A stretch of DNA of 33,714 bases. Source: Natronomonas aquatica (GTDB lineage Archaea; Halobacteriota; Halobacteria; Halobacteriales; Haloarculaceae). Location of the stretch: positions 1-33,714 of the forward strand of contig NZ_JAHLKM010000027.1 of the NCBI RefSeq assembly GCF_024449025.1, written 5' to 3'. Every line of letters starts with the position of its first letter. Within the stretch, counting starts at the first letter, position 1. The notes beneath the pieces were generated by a model. That model did no database searches, was not told the origin of the DNA, and saw nothing but the letters and a program-made list of their open reading frames with translations. This document shows positions 23,318 to 29,517 of this stretch, piece by piece. A program made the position numbers and the translations under genes.

Positions 23318-24445
23318 ATGAAGAACTCGAAAGAGGCAATCAACCCCCTTGAGGGCATTTCTATTGTGCCCGAACCGTCCGAGAAACTGCTCAACGAACG
23401 ACAGATCGTTGACTACCGGACTGAACGGGAACAGTGTCTCGAATGGTTACTGACGTTCGGCAAAGATCCGAGTAGCGCTGATGGGTATGCGCACTCGACG
23501 GTCAGAAATCGCGCCAGCCGTATGGACCAGTTCTATCGGTTCGTCTGGGAACAAGAAGACCGGTATACCTCATCGATTACGACCGATCATGCGGACGCAT
23601 ATCTGAATTACCTCGCTCGCCAAGAGAAATCAAACGGGCACAAATCCGCCTGTCGGAAGGCAGTAATGATGCTGTATAAATGGCGGTCACACCGCCGTGG
23701 CGGTGATGAGTGGACACCGCAAATCACGTTCACGCGGTCAAGCCAATCGACCACTCCTCGTGACTACCTGACGCGAGAAGAACGTGCCAAGATCCGAGAC
23801 GCTGCGCTGGAATATGGGAGTGTACCTAACTTTGATAACGTGTATGGTGATCGTCGTGAGCGGTGGAAAGCTTACCTTGCACAGCGATTTGAGAAACCAA
23901 AATCCGACATATCACGGGAAGACTGGGAGCGGGCGAACAGCTGGAAAATCCCGACGCTCGTCTGGACCAGCCTCGATGCAGGGCTCCGGCCTATCGAAGT
24001 TGAACGTGCAACTGTTTCGTGGGTGGATGTAGAGAATAGTGTACTCCGGATTCCTCATGAAGAAAGCTCGAAGAATGAAGAAAACTGGATCGTCAGTCTT
24101 CAGGACCGAACCGCAGAAATGCTTGAGCACTGGTTATCACAGCGGCAGACGAATGAGAAGTACGACGACACGGATGCGTTGTGGCTCACGCGTGAAGGAA
24201 ATTCATATGGATCCAGCGCACTCCGTTATGTCCTGCAGAAGCTATGCGATATTGCGGGAATTTCAACGGAAAACCGGACGATGAGCTGGTACGCGATTCG
24301 GCATTCCACAGGAACCTATATGACTCGTGAAGAGGATCTCGCTGCCGCACAGACACAGCTACGGCATCTCAGTCCGGAGACGACAATGAAATATGACCAG
24401 ACCCCCCCGGATACGCGCAGAAATGCACTTCAGAAGATCGATTAA
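23318..24445 (+). CDS. int: Tyrosine recombinase / integrase (haloarchaeal type)
   Basis: 375 residues. It should integrate and excise the element at the neighbouring tRNA gene. The N-terminal SAM-like core-binding domain is about 35-130 (HSTVRNRASRMDQFYRFVWEQ). The catalytic residues are R224 (SLDAGLRPIEVERA), K252, R328-H329 (SWYAIRHSTGTYM), H350 (LRHLSPETTMKY) and the nucleophile Y359. The usual HxxR box is YxxR here. Translation starts from a real Shine-Dalgarno site (GAGGTGA, 6 bases before the ATG), unlike the leaderless chromosomal genes. The stop codon directly abuts that of the next, convergent recombinase. Codon use and base content are more AT-rich than upstream genes. Confidence 0.9.
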   Translation: MKNSKEAINPLEGISIVPEPSEKLLNERQIVDYRTEREQCLEWLLTFGKDPSSADGYAHSTVRNRASRMDQFYRFVWEQEDRYTSSITTDHADAYLNYLARQEKSNGHKSACRKAVMMLYKWRSHRRGGDEWTPQITFTRSSQSTTPRDYLTREERAKIRDAALEYGSVPNFDNVYGDRRERWKAYLAQRFEKPKSDISREDWERANSWKIPTLVWTSLDAGLRPIEVERATVSWVDVENSVLRIPHEESSKNEENWIVSLQDRTAEMLEHWLSQRQTNEKYDDTDALWLTREGNSYGSSALRYVLQKLCDIAGISTENRTMSWYAIRHSTGTYMTREEDLAAAQTQLRHLSPETTMKYDQTPPDTRRNALQKID

Positions 24446-25813
24446 TCACGATGAACTAGACGGTTCCTCATTTGAGAGAAGTTGACGACTTATTTCGGCT
24501 CTATTCCCTGTCGTGTCCTTTAGATGTGCGTTGACATGGAACCCACTATCTGTCGAGGTAATTGCGTCTTCAGGGACAGTTTCTTTTGCTTGTCCGAATT
24601 TTGTTTGGATGTCAACGTCAGCGTACGGCTCGTATTCTGGATTGTTCGCCGCTCGCTCAGCCTTTGACCGACTTTTATTCAACGTCTCGCGTCGCTCTTC
24701 AGCCGCGGAATTCCCATATGTCGACACCGTCGTCTCGTACGTATTGTGCCGCAACTGATCGTTGGTCTGATTTAGCGAACCGTCCGATTCCATGTGCTGA
24801 CCAATAGAGTGTCGAAGACTGTACCATCGTACCGGTCTGTCCTCATACGGGACTTCAGCTTCGTCACACAGCTTGCGGACGAGTCTACAGAGACTCCCGG
24901 ACTGGTATGGGTTACCTTCTCGGTTCAGCCACAGTCTATTGGCTCCATCATATTTCTCTAGATGCCGTCGTTCACGGATCCAGTAGCTCATGGCTTCATC
25001 CGAATCATCAGACAAGGATATAATCTCTTTCTCACGCTCTTTCGACGCCGCTTCTGTGGGTATCTCCAAAACCTGCCTTTCAGGCTTGTACCAACTCACT
25101 TTGGCTCGGCCGACCTCAATCGGCGTGAGGCCCGCATCGTATCCCACTGAAACAAGCGACCATATTTTCGCACTTTGATCCGCCTTCCGCCAATCCTCAC
25201 GATTCACAGCCTCTTTCGGTTTACTGAGCCGTTGGGCGACAAGGCCATTAATCCGGTCGCGTTCTTCAGACGACGTTTCATAGTATGACGGGAGCTTTCC
25301 GTATGATTGTGCTACTTCTAATATTCGACCAACCTCTTCGTAGGTAAATTCAGCTGCACTTGTATGATTTCCATCGGAGAATTTGATGCCTGGCTGCCAT
25401 TCAAATTCTAGATCGTTAGTGTAGTACCGCCACTCAAAGTACTTTTTCAGTGCGTCCGATAACTTGCGTTTGCTATCATATAGTTCACCGTTTTGCTTGG
25501 TGATTGTATCCTTCGCAAGAAGCAGTAGCAACTCATCAGCTTGATCAGGACCGATTGTAACTTCATTTTCTATGTCTAGTAGTGAGATAGCATGACGGTG
25601 AAGTTGATCTAACCGGCTTATGTAGTTTGACGCGGTCCGGTCTGCCAGCTCGTCCTCTTTGACATGGTTTTTACCTCGCTCTCGCATCCACTCATAGAAT
25701 GACTGGTACTCGTCATCTATCTGGACGTGACTGTCGCCAGCTAGTTCGGCAAGGTGTTCGCTAATCTGTTGTAGTTCGGTGCTGTTGTCGTCCGTACAGG
25801 TATCCTCTACCAT
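24446..25813 (-). CDS. Second tyrosine recombinase homologue lacking catalytic Arg I
   Basis: 455 residues and clearly homologous to the neighbouring recombinase: residues 201-240 here align with about 196-235 there (NREDWRKADQ against SREDWERANS, and DAGLTPIEVGRAKVSW against DAGLRPIEVERATVSW). The first catalytic arginine is threonine (T230, codon at 25124-25126). The other residues remain: K258, R334-H335 (RWYSLRHSIG), H356 and Y366. An extra C-terminal tail of about 80 polar residues follows the tyrosine. A TTTAAG TATA-like box (about 25841-25850, minus strand) sits about 32 bases before the ATG. It may be a regulator, a directionality factor derived from a recombinase, or a decaying integrase. 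The frame is intact, which argues against simple decay. Confidence 0.85.
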   Translation of the reverse strand: MVEDTCTDDNSTELQQISEHLAELAGDSHVQIDDEYQSFYEWMRERGKNHVKEDELADRTASNYISRLDQLHRHAISLLDIENEVTIGPDQADELLLLLAKDTITKQNGELYDSKRKLSDALKKYFEWRYYTNDLEFEWQPGIKFSDGNHTSAAEFTYEEVGRILEVAQSYGKLPSYYETSSEERDRINGLVAQRLSKPKEAVNREDWRKADQSAKIWSLVSVGYDAGLTPIEVGRAKVSWYKPERQVLEIPTEAASKEREKEIISLSDDSDEAMSYWIRERRHLEKYDGANRLWLNREGNPYQSGSLCRLVRKLCDEAEVPYEDRPVRWYSLRHSIGQHMESDGSLNQTNDQLRHNTYETTVSTYGNSAAEERRETLNKSRSKAERAANNPEYEPYADVDIQTKFGQAKETVPEDAITSTDSGFHVNAHLKDTTGNRAEISRQLLSNEEPSSSS

Positions 25814-25950
25814 ACTCTACACCCGGTACTATCTACTCCGCTTAAATGGTTAGGCTTATACAGCACGGGCCAACGGATTACTGACTCTGAGTAGATGAAA
25901 TGAAATCGGGATTTGAGGTGACAGAATCAGAGAAAAACTATCAGGGAGCT

Positions 25951-26052
25951 ACCGTATTAGAACGGTGGTCTCTTTCCGGCTACGCCGGTGAGATCAGGAT
26001 GGCTCCACTTGATCCGGCCGTTCGTCCCGGCTTGGGGGCAGCGTAGCCGCTG
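25951..26052. other. Cluster of short hairpins (small structured island)
   Basis: Four short perfect inverted repeats fall within about 100 bases: ACCGT/ACGGT (25951-25955/25962-25966), CCGGC/GCCGG (25976-25980/25984-25988), GATCA/TGATC (25992-25996/26010-26014) and CAGCG/CGCTG (26039-26043/26048-26052). The island is more GC-rich than what follows. It could be a small structured RNA or part of an origin; chance is not excluded for stems of five pairs. Confidence 0.3.
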
Positions 26053-26260
26053 GCTTCAGCAGTGTGATGGCTTCTTGAACCAGGAAGGTATCGGAGTTCA
26101 TTAGCAAAGGTTCGGAGAGGTGCTACACACGAGAATTATCAGAAATCTATTATAGTTGATGTGGCTTTGGAACGACGCTTCTCTCATAGTATGGATATTT
26201 ATTTATTTTATTATACTGAATATATCTAACCTTTTTTCAATTTCTTCTCATACAATTCTG

Positions 26261-26700
26261 ATGCTATTTATAACGAGCGGCGCTGTACAGCGGTTTCATA
26301 CTTTGCATATGCTATTTATAACATCGGCGCGATTTCTGTTGTCTGGCGGTTTTTGGTTTTTCGTATGCTATTTATAACGAAGGGATTCTCATCTTTTATC
26401 AATATTTTGTTAGGTGATCTTACTATCCATAGTTGCGGGTTAATTGAGTGTGATCGTAATTGTTAGTGAAATTCCACTCCCGTCTATGAATTTCCGGGGA
26501 TTCGTACTGTTTTTCTGGTAAAACGGGGGACGTTTGCTTGCTTGCGGTTTTTATGAATTCGTATTGAATTTATAACGAGGGTTAGTACCCGTTACCCTCG
26601 TCACCGCGATCATTCTATGATTCTGCAAATTAGACCGAATTCCGCACCGGTTCCCTGTGGCGATTTTATGTGTTCTATATTGAATTTATTGTGAATTTAT
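26261..26700. repeat. Repeated AT-rich motifs (iteron-like)
   Basis: ATGCTATTTATAAC occurs exactly three times (26261-26274, 26309-26322, 26365-26378), 48 and 56 bases apart. The variant ATTGAATTTATAAC is at 26563-26576, and its core TGAATTTAT recurs twice at 26681-26689 and 26692-26700. Copies 1, 3 and 4 continue with CGA. Each contains a TATA-like core, but the spacing leaves no room for genes between the first copies. They may be binding sites for a replication initiator or a repressor. Confidence 0.6.
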
Positions 26701-26744
26701 AGAATTCGCCTGTTCCAGCACCTACTCCGCTAAAATCTCTTGAT

Positions 26745-26765
26745 GTTGCTAAGGGCTTTAGCAAC
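26745..26765. other. Perfect hairpin in the non-coding stretch
   Basis: GTTGCTAA (26745-26752) and TTAGCAAC (26758-26765) are separated by a 5-base loop, GGGCT, and extended by one T-A pair. It could be a terminator for rightward transcription or an origin hairpin. A GGATATATCAAATACC stretch just downstream (26771-26786) is a possible rightward TATA region for the folded segment beyond it. Confidence 0.4.
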
Positions 26766-26852
26766 ACTAAGGATATATCAAATACCGTAACCCCCGTCTC
26801 AAAACAACTCTATCACTCCCGTGATTTTCCGTAGTTGTGTGTACCTATTGGT

Positions 26853-27296
26853 GGCTTAGAGGCATTCAACCTCAGAGCCGGTTGTCTCTCCCGCCGACGG
26901 GCGGCCCACATTCAAGCGCTATGTGGGATCCGGCTTGTGTATCTTCTCCTCACTTTTGTTAGGTGAAACTGCTACCGCGTTGACGCGGGTGTCGTTGGGG
27001 TTATCGTCGTGGGGTACTGCACCCGCTGTAAGAGGTGTACAGCAGAGCTGCCTTTCTGGGCGAGCCACAACGCGCGGTAGGAGTAACCGCGCTGTTTGGC
27101 TGGCACGTGTGGACTGCAGTCACCCTGTCGGGGTAGCTTGTTCCCTCACTCCAATAAGCCATCATACCAAGTTACTGCAGCAGTCAGCTACTGGCTGTAC
27201 TGGCTTCAAGAATCAACTGTTCATAGCGGCGTCCAATCAGTCGTGTAGCTATCGGGACTGTAGTCCCTACACTACTATCCGGTCACTAATGCGGAT
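26853..27296 (+). ncRNA. Candidate structured non-coding RNA (run of about ten hairpins)
   Basis: Many perfect or near-perfect inverted repeats with short loops follow each other. GGCT..GAGG/CCTC..AGCC spans 26853-26879. A three-way junction has P1 AGCCGG/CCGGCT (26876-26881/26930-26935), P2 CCGCC/GGCGG (26891-26895/26900-26904) and, directly abutting, P3 CCCACAT/ATGTGGG (26905-26911/26921-26927). CCGCG/CGCGG spans 26975-26988. GGGT/ACCC (27012-27024) abuts GCTGTA/TACAGC (27025-27043). A long stem GCCA-AAC-GCGCGGT with its partner has a 7-base loop (27064-27100). ACCC/GGGT spans 27122-27134, CAGTCAGC with a bulged partner 27181-27202, GTGTAG-GGACT with its partner 27243-27272, and ATCCG/CGGAT 27277-27296. 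Wobble pairs (T26857-G26875, G26875-T26936) weakly favour the plus strand. Transcription is not shown. Confidence 0.4.
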
Positions 27297-27321
27297 TCGT
27301 ACTATTATTGATCGGCCAGAG

Positions 27322-28485
27322 TTATGGCGAAATTACCTGCCGGATGTCAAGCCATGTGATCTGACCACTCCCGCGATCTAAACACGACCGTGCGGCATCA
27401 TCTATGATCTGTGCCAACTCAGCTGCACTCATTCCTTGGGTCCAGCCAGCAATCTGTTCAAGATGGTCTTCGGAGAGGCTGTTCGGTCGGTCAGCCAGTT
27501 GTACGCGGAGAATCTCTTTTCGGGCTCTTTGATCTGGTAATCCGATGTGTGCCTTCTTGTCTATCCGACCCGACCGGATTCCTGCTTCGTCTAGTGATTC
27601 CAGTCGATTAGTCGCGCCGATGAAGATGATATTGTGGTCTGACGCTGTTTCCAGATGGTTGAGAAATTCGTTGACGACTTTATTGTCTTCTTCGTGGGCG
27701 GTCTGATTGCCGCGCCGTTTTAAGACTGAATCTAATTCGTCTAGAAATACGACTGCACCGCCCTCTTCTGCGGCAACCTGCCTTGCCTCGTCGAATAGCG
27801 TCCGTACTTTTTGTGCCGATTCGTTGATCCATTTACTCTGGACATCGGACCCACTTAATTCGACAAATGGAAATGCGAGTTCTGACGCAAGTGCTTGCGC
27901 GAGATATGTCTTGCCAGTCCCGGGTGGGCCGTGGAAGATGATATTTGATGGAGAGATGTCGAGTTGCTTGGCCTGCTCTCTGTGGGTCGTCAGTGGTTTG
28001 ATAACATCTCGACGGAGCTCCTGTTTGACATCGGTGAAGCCACCTACATCGTCGAAGGATACGTCTGTCTCTGTCTCCCACCGATATTGCAGCTCCGGTG
28101 AATCCAATGACATCGGACTTGATCCTCTACTGTCTCCTGGTTCGGAGTCGTCTCCGTCGCTGGTCCGCGTCGTTGACTGCTGGTTCGATGCCGATTGTGT
28201 CTCACGGTGAACGGGGTCCGGTGTTAGTTGTTGTCGGGTCGATTGGTCGTATGAATCAGACCATTGCATTGTCTTTTCTCGGACTACTTCGGGATCAATC
28301 GACTGGGTATCTTGGGTCGAGGTGGTGGGTGTATCGAAGCTATACCAAGCATAACCAATCACAACAATCGCTCCTACAGCAAGTAGAATACCACTGGAGA
28401 TGATCGCTCCAATCGCAAGGGTAATAGTTCCAATAAGTCCAGCCGTCGCTATCGGAAACTTAGCGAATATCATTATGTGAATCAC
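27322..28485 (-). CDS. Membrane-anchored AAA+ ATPase (FtsH/Cdc48-like module, no protease)
   Basis: 387 residues. Residues 8-48 are hydrophobic (one hairpin of two short segments or one long one), placing the ATPase on the inner membrane face. A disordered Ser/Thr/Gln/Asp linker follows (about 52-135). The AAA+ domain starts at VSFDDVGGF (142-150), with Walker A GPPGTGKT (186-193), a pore-loop-like SKWIN (217-221), Walker B VVFLDE (245-250) and sensor-1 GATN (290-293). GIRSGRID (302-309) is the arginine-finger region. It ends after the helical lid (GWTQGMSAAELAQIIDDAAR) without a zinc protease domain, so it is not a complete FtsH. It overlaps the upstream nuclease gene by 4 bases. The GTG at 28485 is used; an ATG at 28473 is equally possible. 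It probably remodels a partner protein. Confidence 0.85.
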   Translation of the reverse strand: MIHIMIFAKFPIATAGLIGTITLAIGAIISSGILLAVGAIVVIGYAWYSFDTPTTSTQDTQSIDPEVVREKTMQWSDSYDQSTRQQLTPDPVHRETQSASNQQSTTRTSDGDDSEPGDSRGSSPMSLDSPELQYRWETETDVSFDDVGGFTDVKQELRRDVIKPLTTHREQAKQLDISPSNIIFHGPPGTGKTYLAQALASELAFPFVELSGSDVQSKWINESAQKVRTLFDEARQVAAEEGGAVVFLDELDSVLKRRGNQTAHEEDNKVVNEFLNHLETASDHNIIFIGATNRLESLDEAGIRSGRIDKKAHIGLPDQRARKEILRVQLADRPNSLSEDHLEQIAGWTQGMSAAELAQIIDDAARSCLDRGSGQITWLDIRQVISP

Positions 28486-29057
28486 TCACCGGTTGTTATC
28501 CAAGGTAGGAGCGTCAGTTCATCGGGCTCTACAACATAGTTTTCATCTGATCCAGGGTATCTGCGCGGTTCACGGTCTGTTACTGTTTCTTGATCCGCAT
28601 ATCCATGCAACCGTACACGCACACTTTCCGCTCCCCACCCAATAATGTGAGCGAGGATATAGAGATCCGCGCCTAACGTCTTATGTGGTTGAACGAGGAG
28701 ATCTGGTCGATCCATAGCTGTTGTTGCGGTTCCCTTGACATCGATTGATTGGTCCCATAGATCGAGATCGATCCCGTCGTCGCCAGATCGGTATGCCTGC
28801 GTGTCAATATTGGATGAGTAGGCTTCTCCAACTGCCATTTCACAGATGATCCCGATCAAATGACTCATACGCGAGTCTGAGGAATACACGTCACCGCCAT
28901 CAATACGTTCGTATGAGTGATTACGATCGTATGATAAAGCAGCCGCTCTTCGGATCTGATGCTTATCTAATTCAACGACCGGAAGCGATTCAACTGAAAC
29001 GTCTGTTGGCGAAACCGTGCCGAGGGATTTTTCTCGGGTGGACTGTTTTTGTTTCAT
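28482..29057 (-). CDS. PD-(D/E)XK nuclease-like protein
   Basis: 191 residues. The core reads E78 (CEMAVGEAY), then GDD94-GID97 (RSGDDGIDLDLWDQ), then ID106-V-K108 (SIDVKGT). This is the E...D...(D/E)xK layout of restriction-type nucleases, in the GE/GDxGxD/DVK form seen in several phage and mobile-element proteins. Helices and strands follow (TLGADLYILAHIIGWGAESVRVRLHGYADQETV). The N-terminal 35 residues are polar and variable. Translation starts after a GGTGA ribosome-binding site 8 bases before the ATG. Its stop overlaps the AAA+ start, so the two are one operon and probably one machine. The 5' region carries a folded segment (29083-29158). I do not know a named family for it. Confidence 0.7.
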   Translation of the reverse strand: MKQKQSTREKSLGTVSPTDVSVESLPVVELDKHQIRRAAALSYDRNHSYERIDGGDVYSSDSRMSHLIGIICEMAVGEAYSSNIDTQAYRSGDDGIDLDLWDQSIDVKGTATTAMDRPDLLVQPHKTLGADLYILAHIIGWGAESVRVRLHGYADQETVTDREPRRYPGSDENYVVEPDELTLLPWITTGE

Positions 29058-29082
29058 GCTGTTTCACCTTTCTCGGGTGGAC
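29030..29082. repeat. 14-base direct repeat flanking the nuclease start codon
   Basis: TTTCTCGGGTGGAC occurs at 29030-29043, inside codons 5-10 of the nuclease gene, and at 29069-29082, in its leader. The period is 39 bases, with the start codon between the copies. On the mRNA strand the motif reads GTCCACCCGAGAAA. It could be an operator pair, a small tandem duplication, or a translational control site. Confidence 0.55.
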
Positions 29083-29158
29083 AGCCCTGGTCGCGTGTGC
29101 CACCACGCGGCCCCTCTAGCCGTGATGCCGTTGGGGCAAGGGCTACCTGTGCATAGGT
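29083..29158 (-). promoter_or_regulatory. Candidate structured 5' leader of the nuclease-AAA+ operon
   Basis: A compact three-way junction and an extra hairpin fill the segment. P1 is AGCCCT/AGGGCT (29083-29088/29139-29144). P2 is a 9-pair stem (29089-29097/29104-29112, one T-G wobble on the plus strand) directly abutting P1. P3 is TGCC/GGCA (29126-29129/29135-29138), directly abutting P1'. P4 is ACCT/AGGT (29145-29148/29155-29158), again abutting. An AT-rich GAAATACAAAT (minus strand, about 29174-29187) could start transcription near 29155, which would place the fold in a leader of about 100 bases ending in a Shine-Dalgarno site. The single wobble would favour a plus-strand RNA instead, so the strand is uncertain. 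No known riboswitch class was recognised. Confidence 0.4.
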
Positions 29159-29241
29159 GCTGTACTTAGTAGTAGATTTGTATTTCTAACCGGATAGTGT
29201 GAACATCGTTTAAGACTACGTAAGGTTATCATCCTGTGACG

Positions 29242-29493
29242 ATGGAAGATATTCCACAGCCCTCTTCAGAACCATACGCGTCTGGCGACCGGGTTCGAGT
29301 TTACGTCTCTTCTGATGACCCTGATTCGCAGCATCACGACCTCACAGTAGAAATAATAGACGTACTCCGAGATGATTTAAATTCAGAGACCGGACGGGAT
29401 CTTGACGCGTACTACTATTCAGTACGCGATATTGAGACCGAAGAAATTCTTCCGGTACAGTTTCGTCATCACGACTTAATACCTGAAAGCTAA
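29242..29493 (+). CDS. Small haloarchaeal protein, DUF8139-like
   Basis: 83 residues starting MEDIPQPSSEPYASGDRVRVYV. It looks like a small beta-barrel (SH3/KOW-like) fold: GDRVRVYVSSDDPDSQHHDLTVEIIDVLRDDL, then ETGRDLDAYYYSVRDIETEEILPVQFRHHDLIPE. Proteins of this kind are scattered across haloarchaea, often in accessory DNA; the DUF8139 label is from memory. A GTTTAAGAC TATA-like box lies about 30 bases upstream. An in-frame GTG two codons earlier is possible. It is divergent from the nuclease gene and convergent with the helicase gene, with 24 bases between the stops. Function unknown. Confidence 0.7.
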   Translation: MEDIPQPSSEPYASGDRVRVYVSSDDPDSQHHDLTVEIIDVLRDDLNSETGRDLDAYYYSVRDIETEEILPVQFRHHDLIPES

Positions 29494-29517
29494 CACTCAG
29501 AAAGTCACAATATCTAC

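Larger units (their letters stand above)
25814..27321. other. 1.5-kb stretch without a convincing gene
   Basis: Between the second recombinase and the AAA+ ATPase there is no ORF that looks like protein. The longest frames (26156-26377 and 26923-27381, both plus) encode hydrophobic or Cys/Ser/Thr-rich sequence with no haloarchaeal character. The stretch divides into a small GC-richer island with hairpins (25951-26052) and an AT-rich part with repeated motifs (26261-26700). Then come a single perfect hairpin (26745-26765) and a GC-richer, densely folded part (26853-27296). A 13-base direct repeat, TTTTGTTAGGTGA, occurs at 26405-26417 and 26954-26966. An origin of replication, non-coding RNA genes, or both would fit. 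Confidence 0.6.

Noticed and set aside
26156-26377. 73-residue plus-strand ORF in the AT-rich stretch
   Set aside because: The translation is hydrophobic low-complexity sequence produced by the AT-rich repeats (MLFITS appears twice because the DNA repeat does). It lacks the acidic composition of haloarchaeal proteins.
26261-26378. CRISPR-like array from the three 14-base repeats
   Set aside because: Repeats are too short, only three copies are exact, spacers differ in length, and no cas gene is present.
26261-26700. Tandem promoters from the TATTTATAAC motifs
   Set aside because: The first three copies are only 48-56 bases apart and none is followed by a gene at the right distance, so repeated binding sites are more likely, although transcription was not tested.
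27064-27100. Integron attC-like site in the long stem (AAC...GTT)
   Set aside because: The core does not fit the GTTRRRY consensus and there is no integron integrase.
26923-27381. 152-residue plus-strand ORF across the folded segment
   Set aside because: Composition (Cys, Ser, Thr, Arg, Leu) is unlike any neighbour, it has no recognisable domain, and it runs into the end of the AAA+ gene. The dense inverted repeats explain the region better.
28010-28025. Second copy of the tRNA-Glu 3' end (GACGGAGC)
   Set aside because: Only eight bases match and it lies inside the AAA+ gene. No real attachment-site copy was seen, so the right end is taken to be outside the window.
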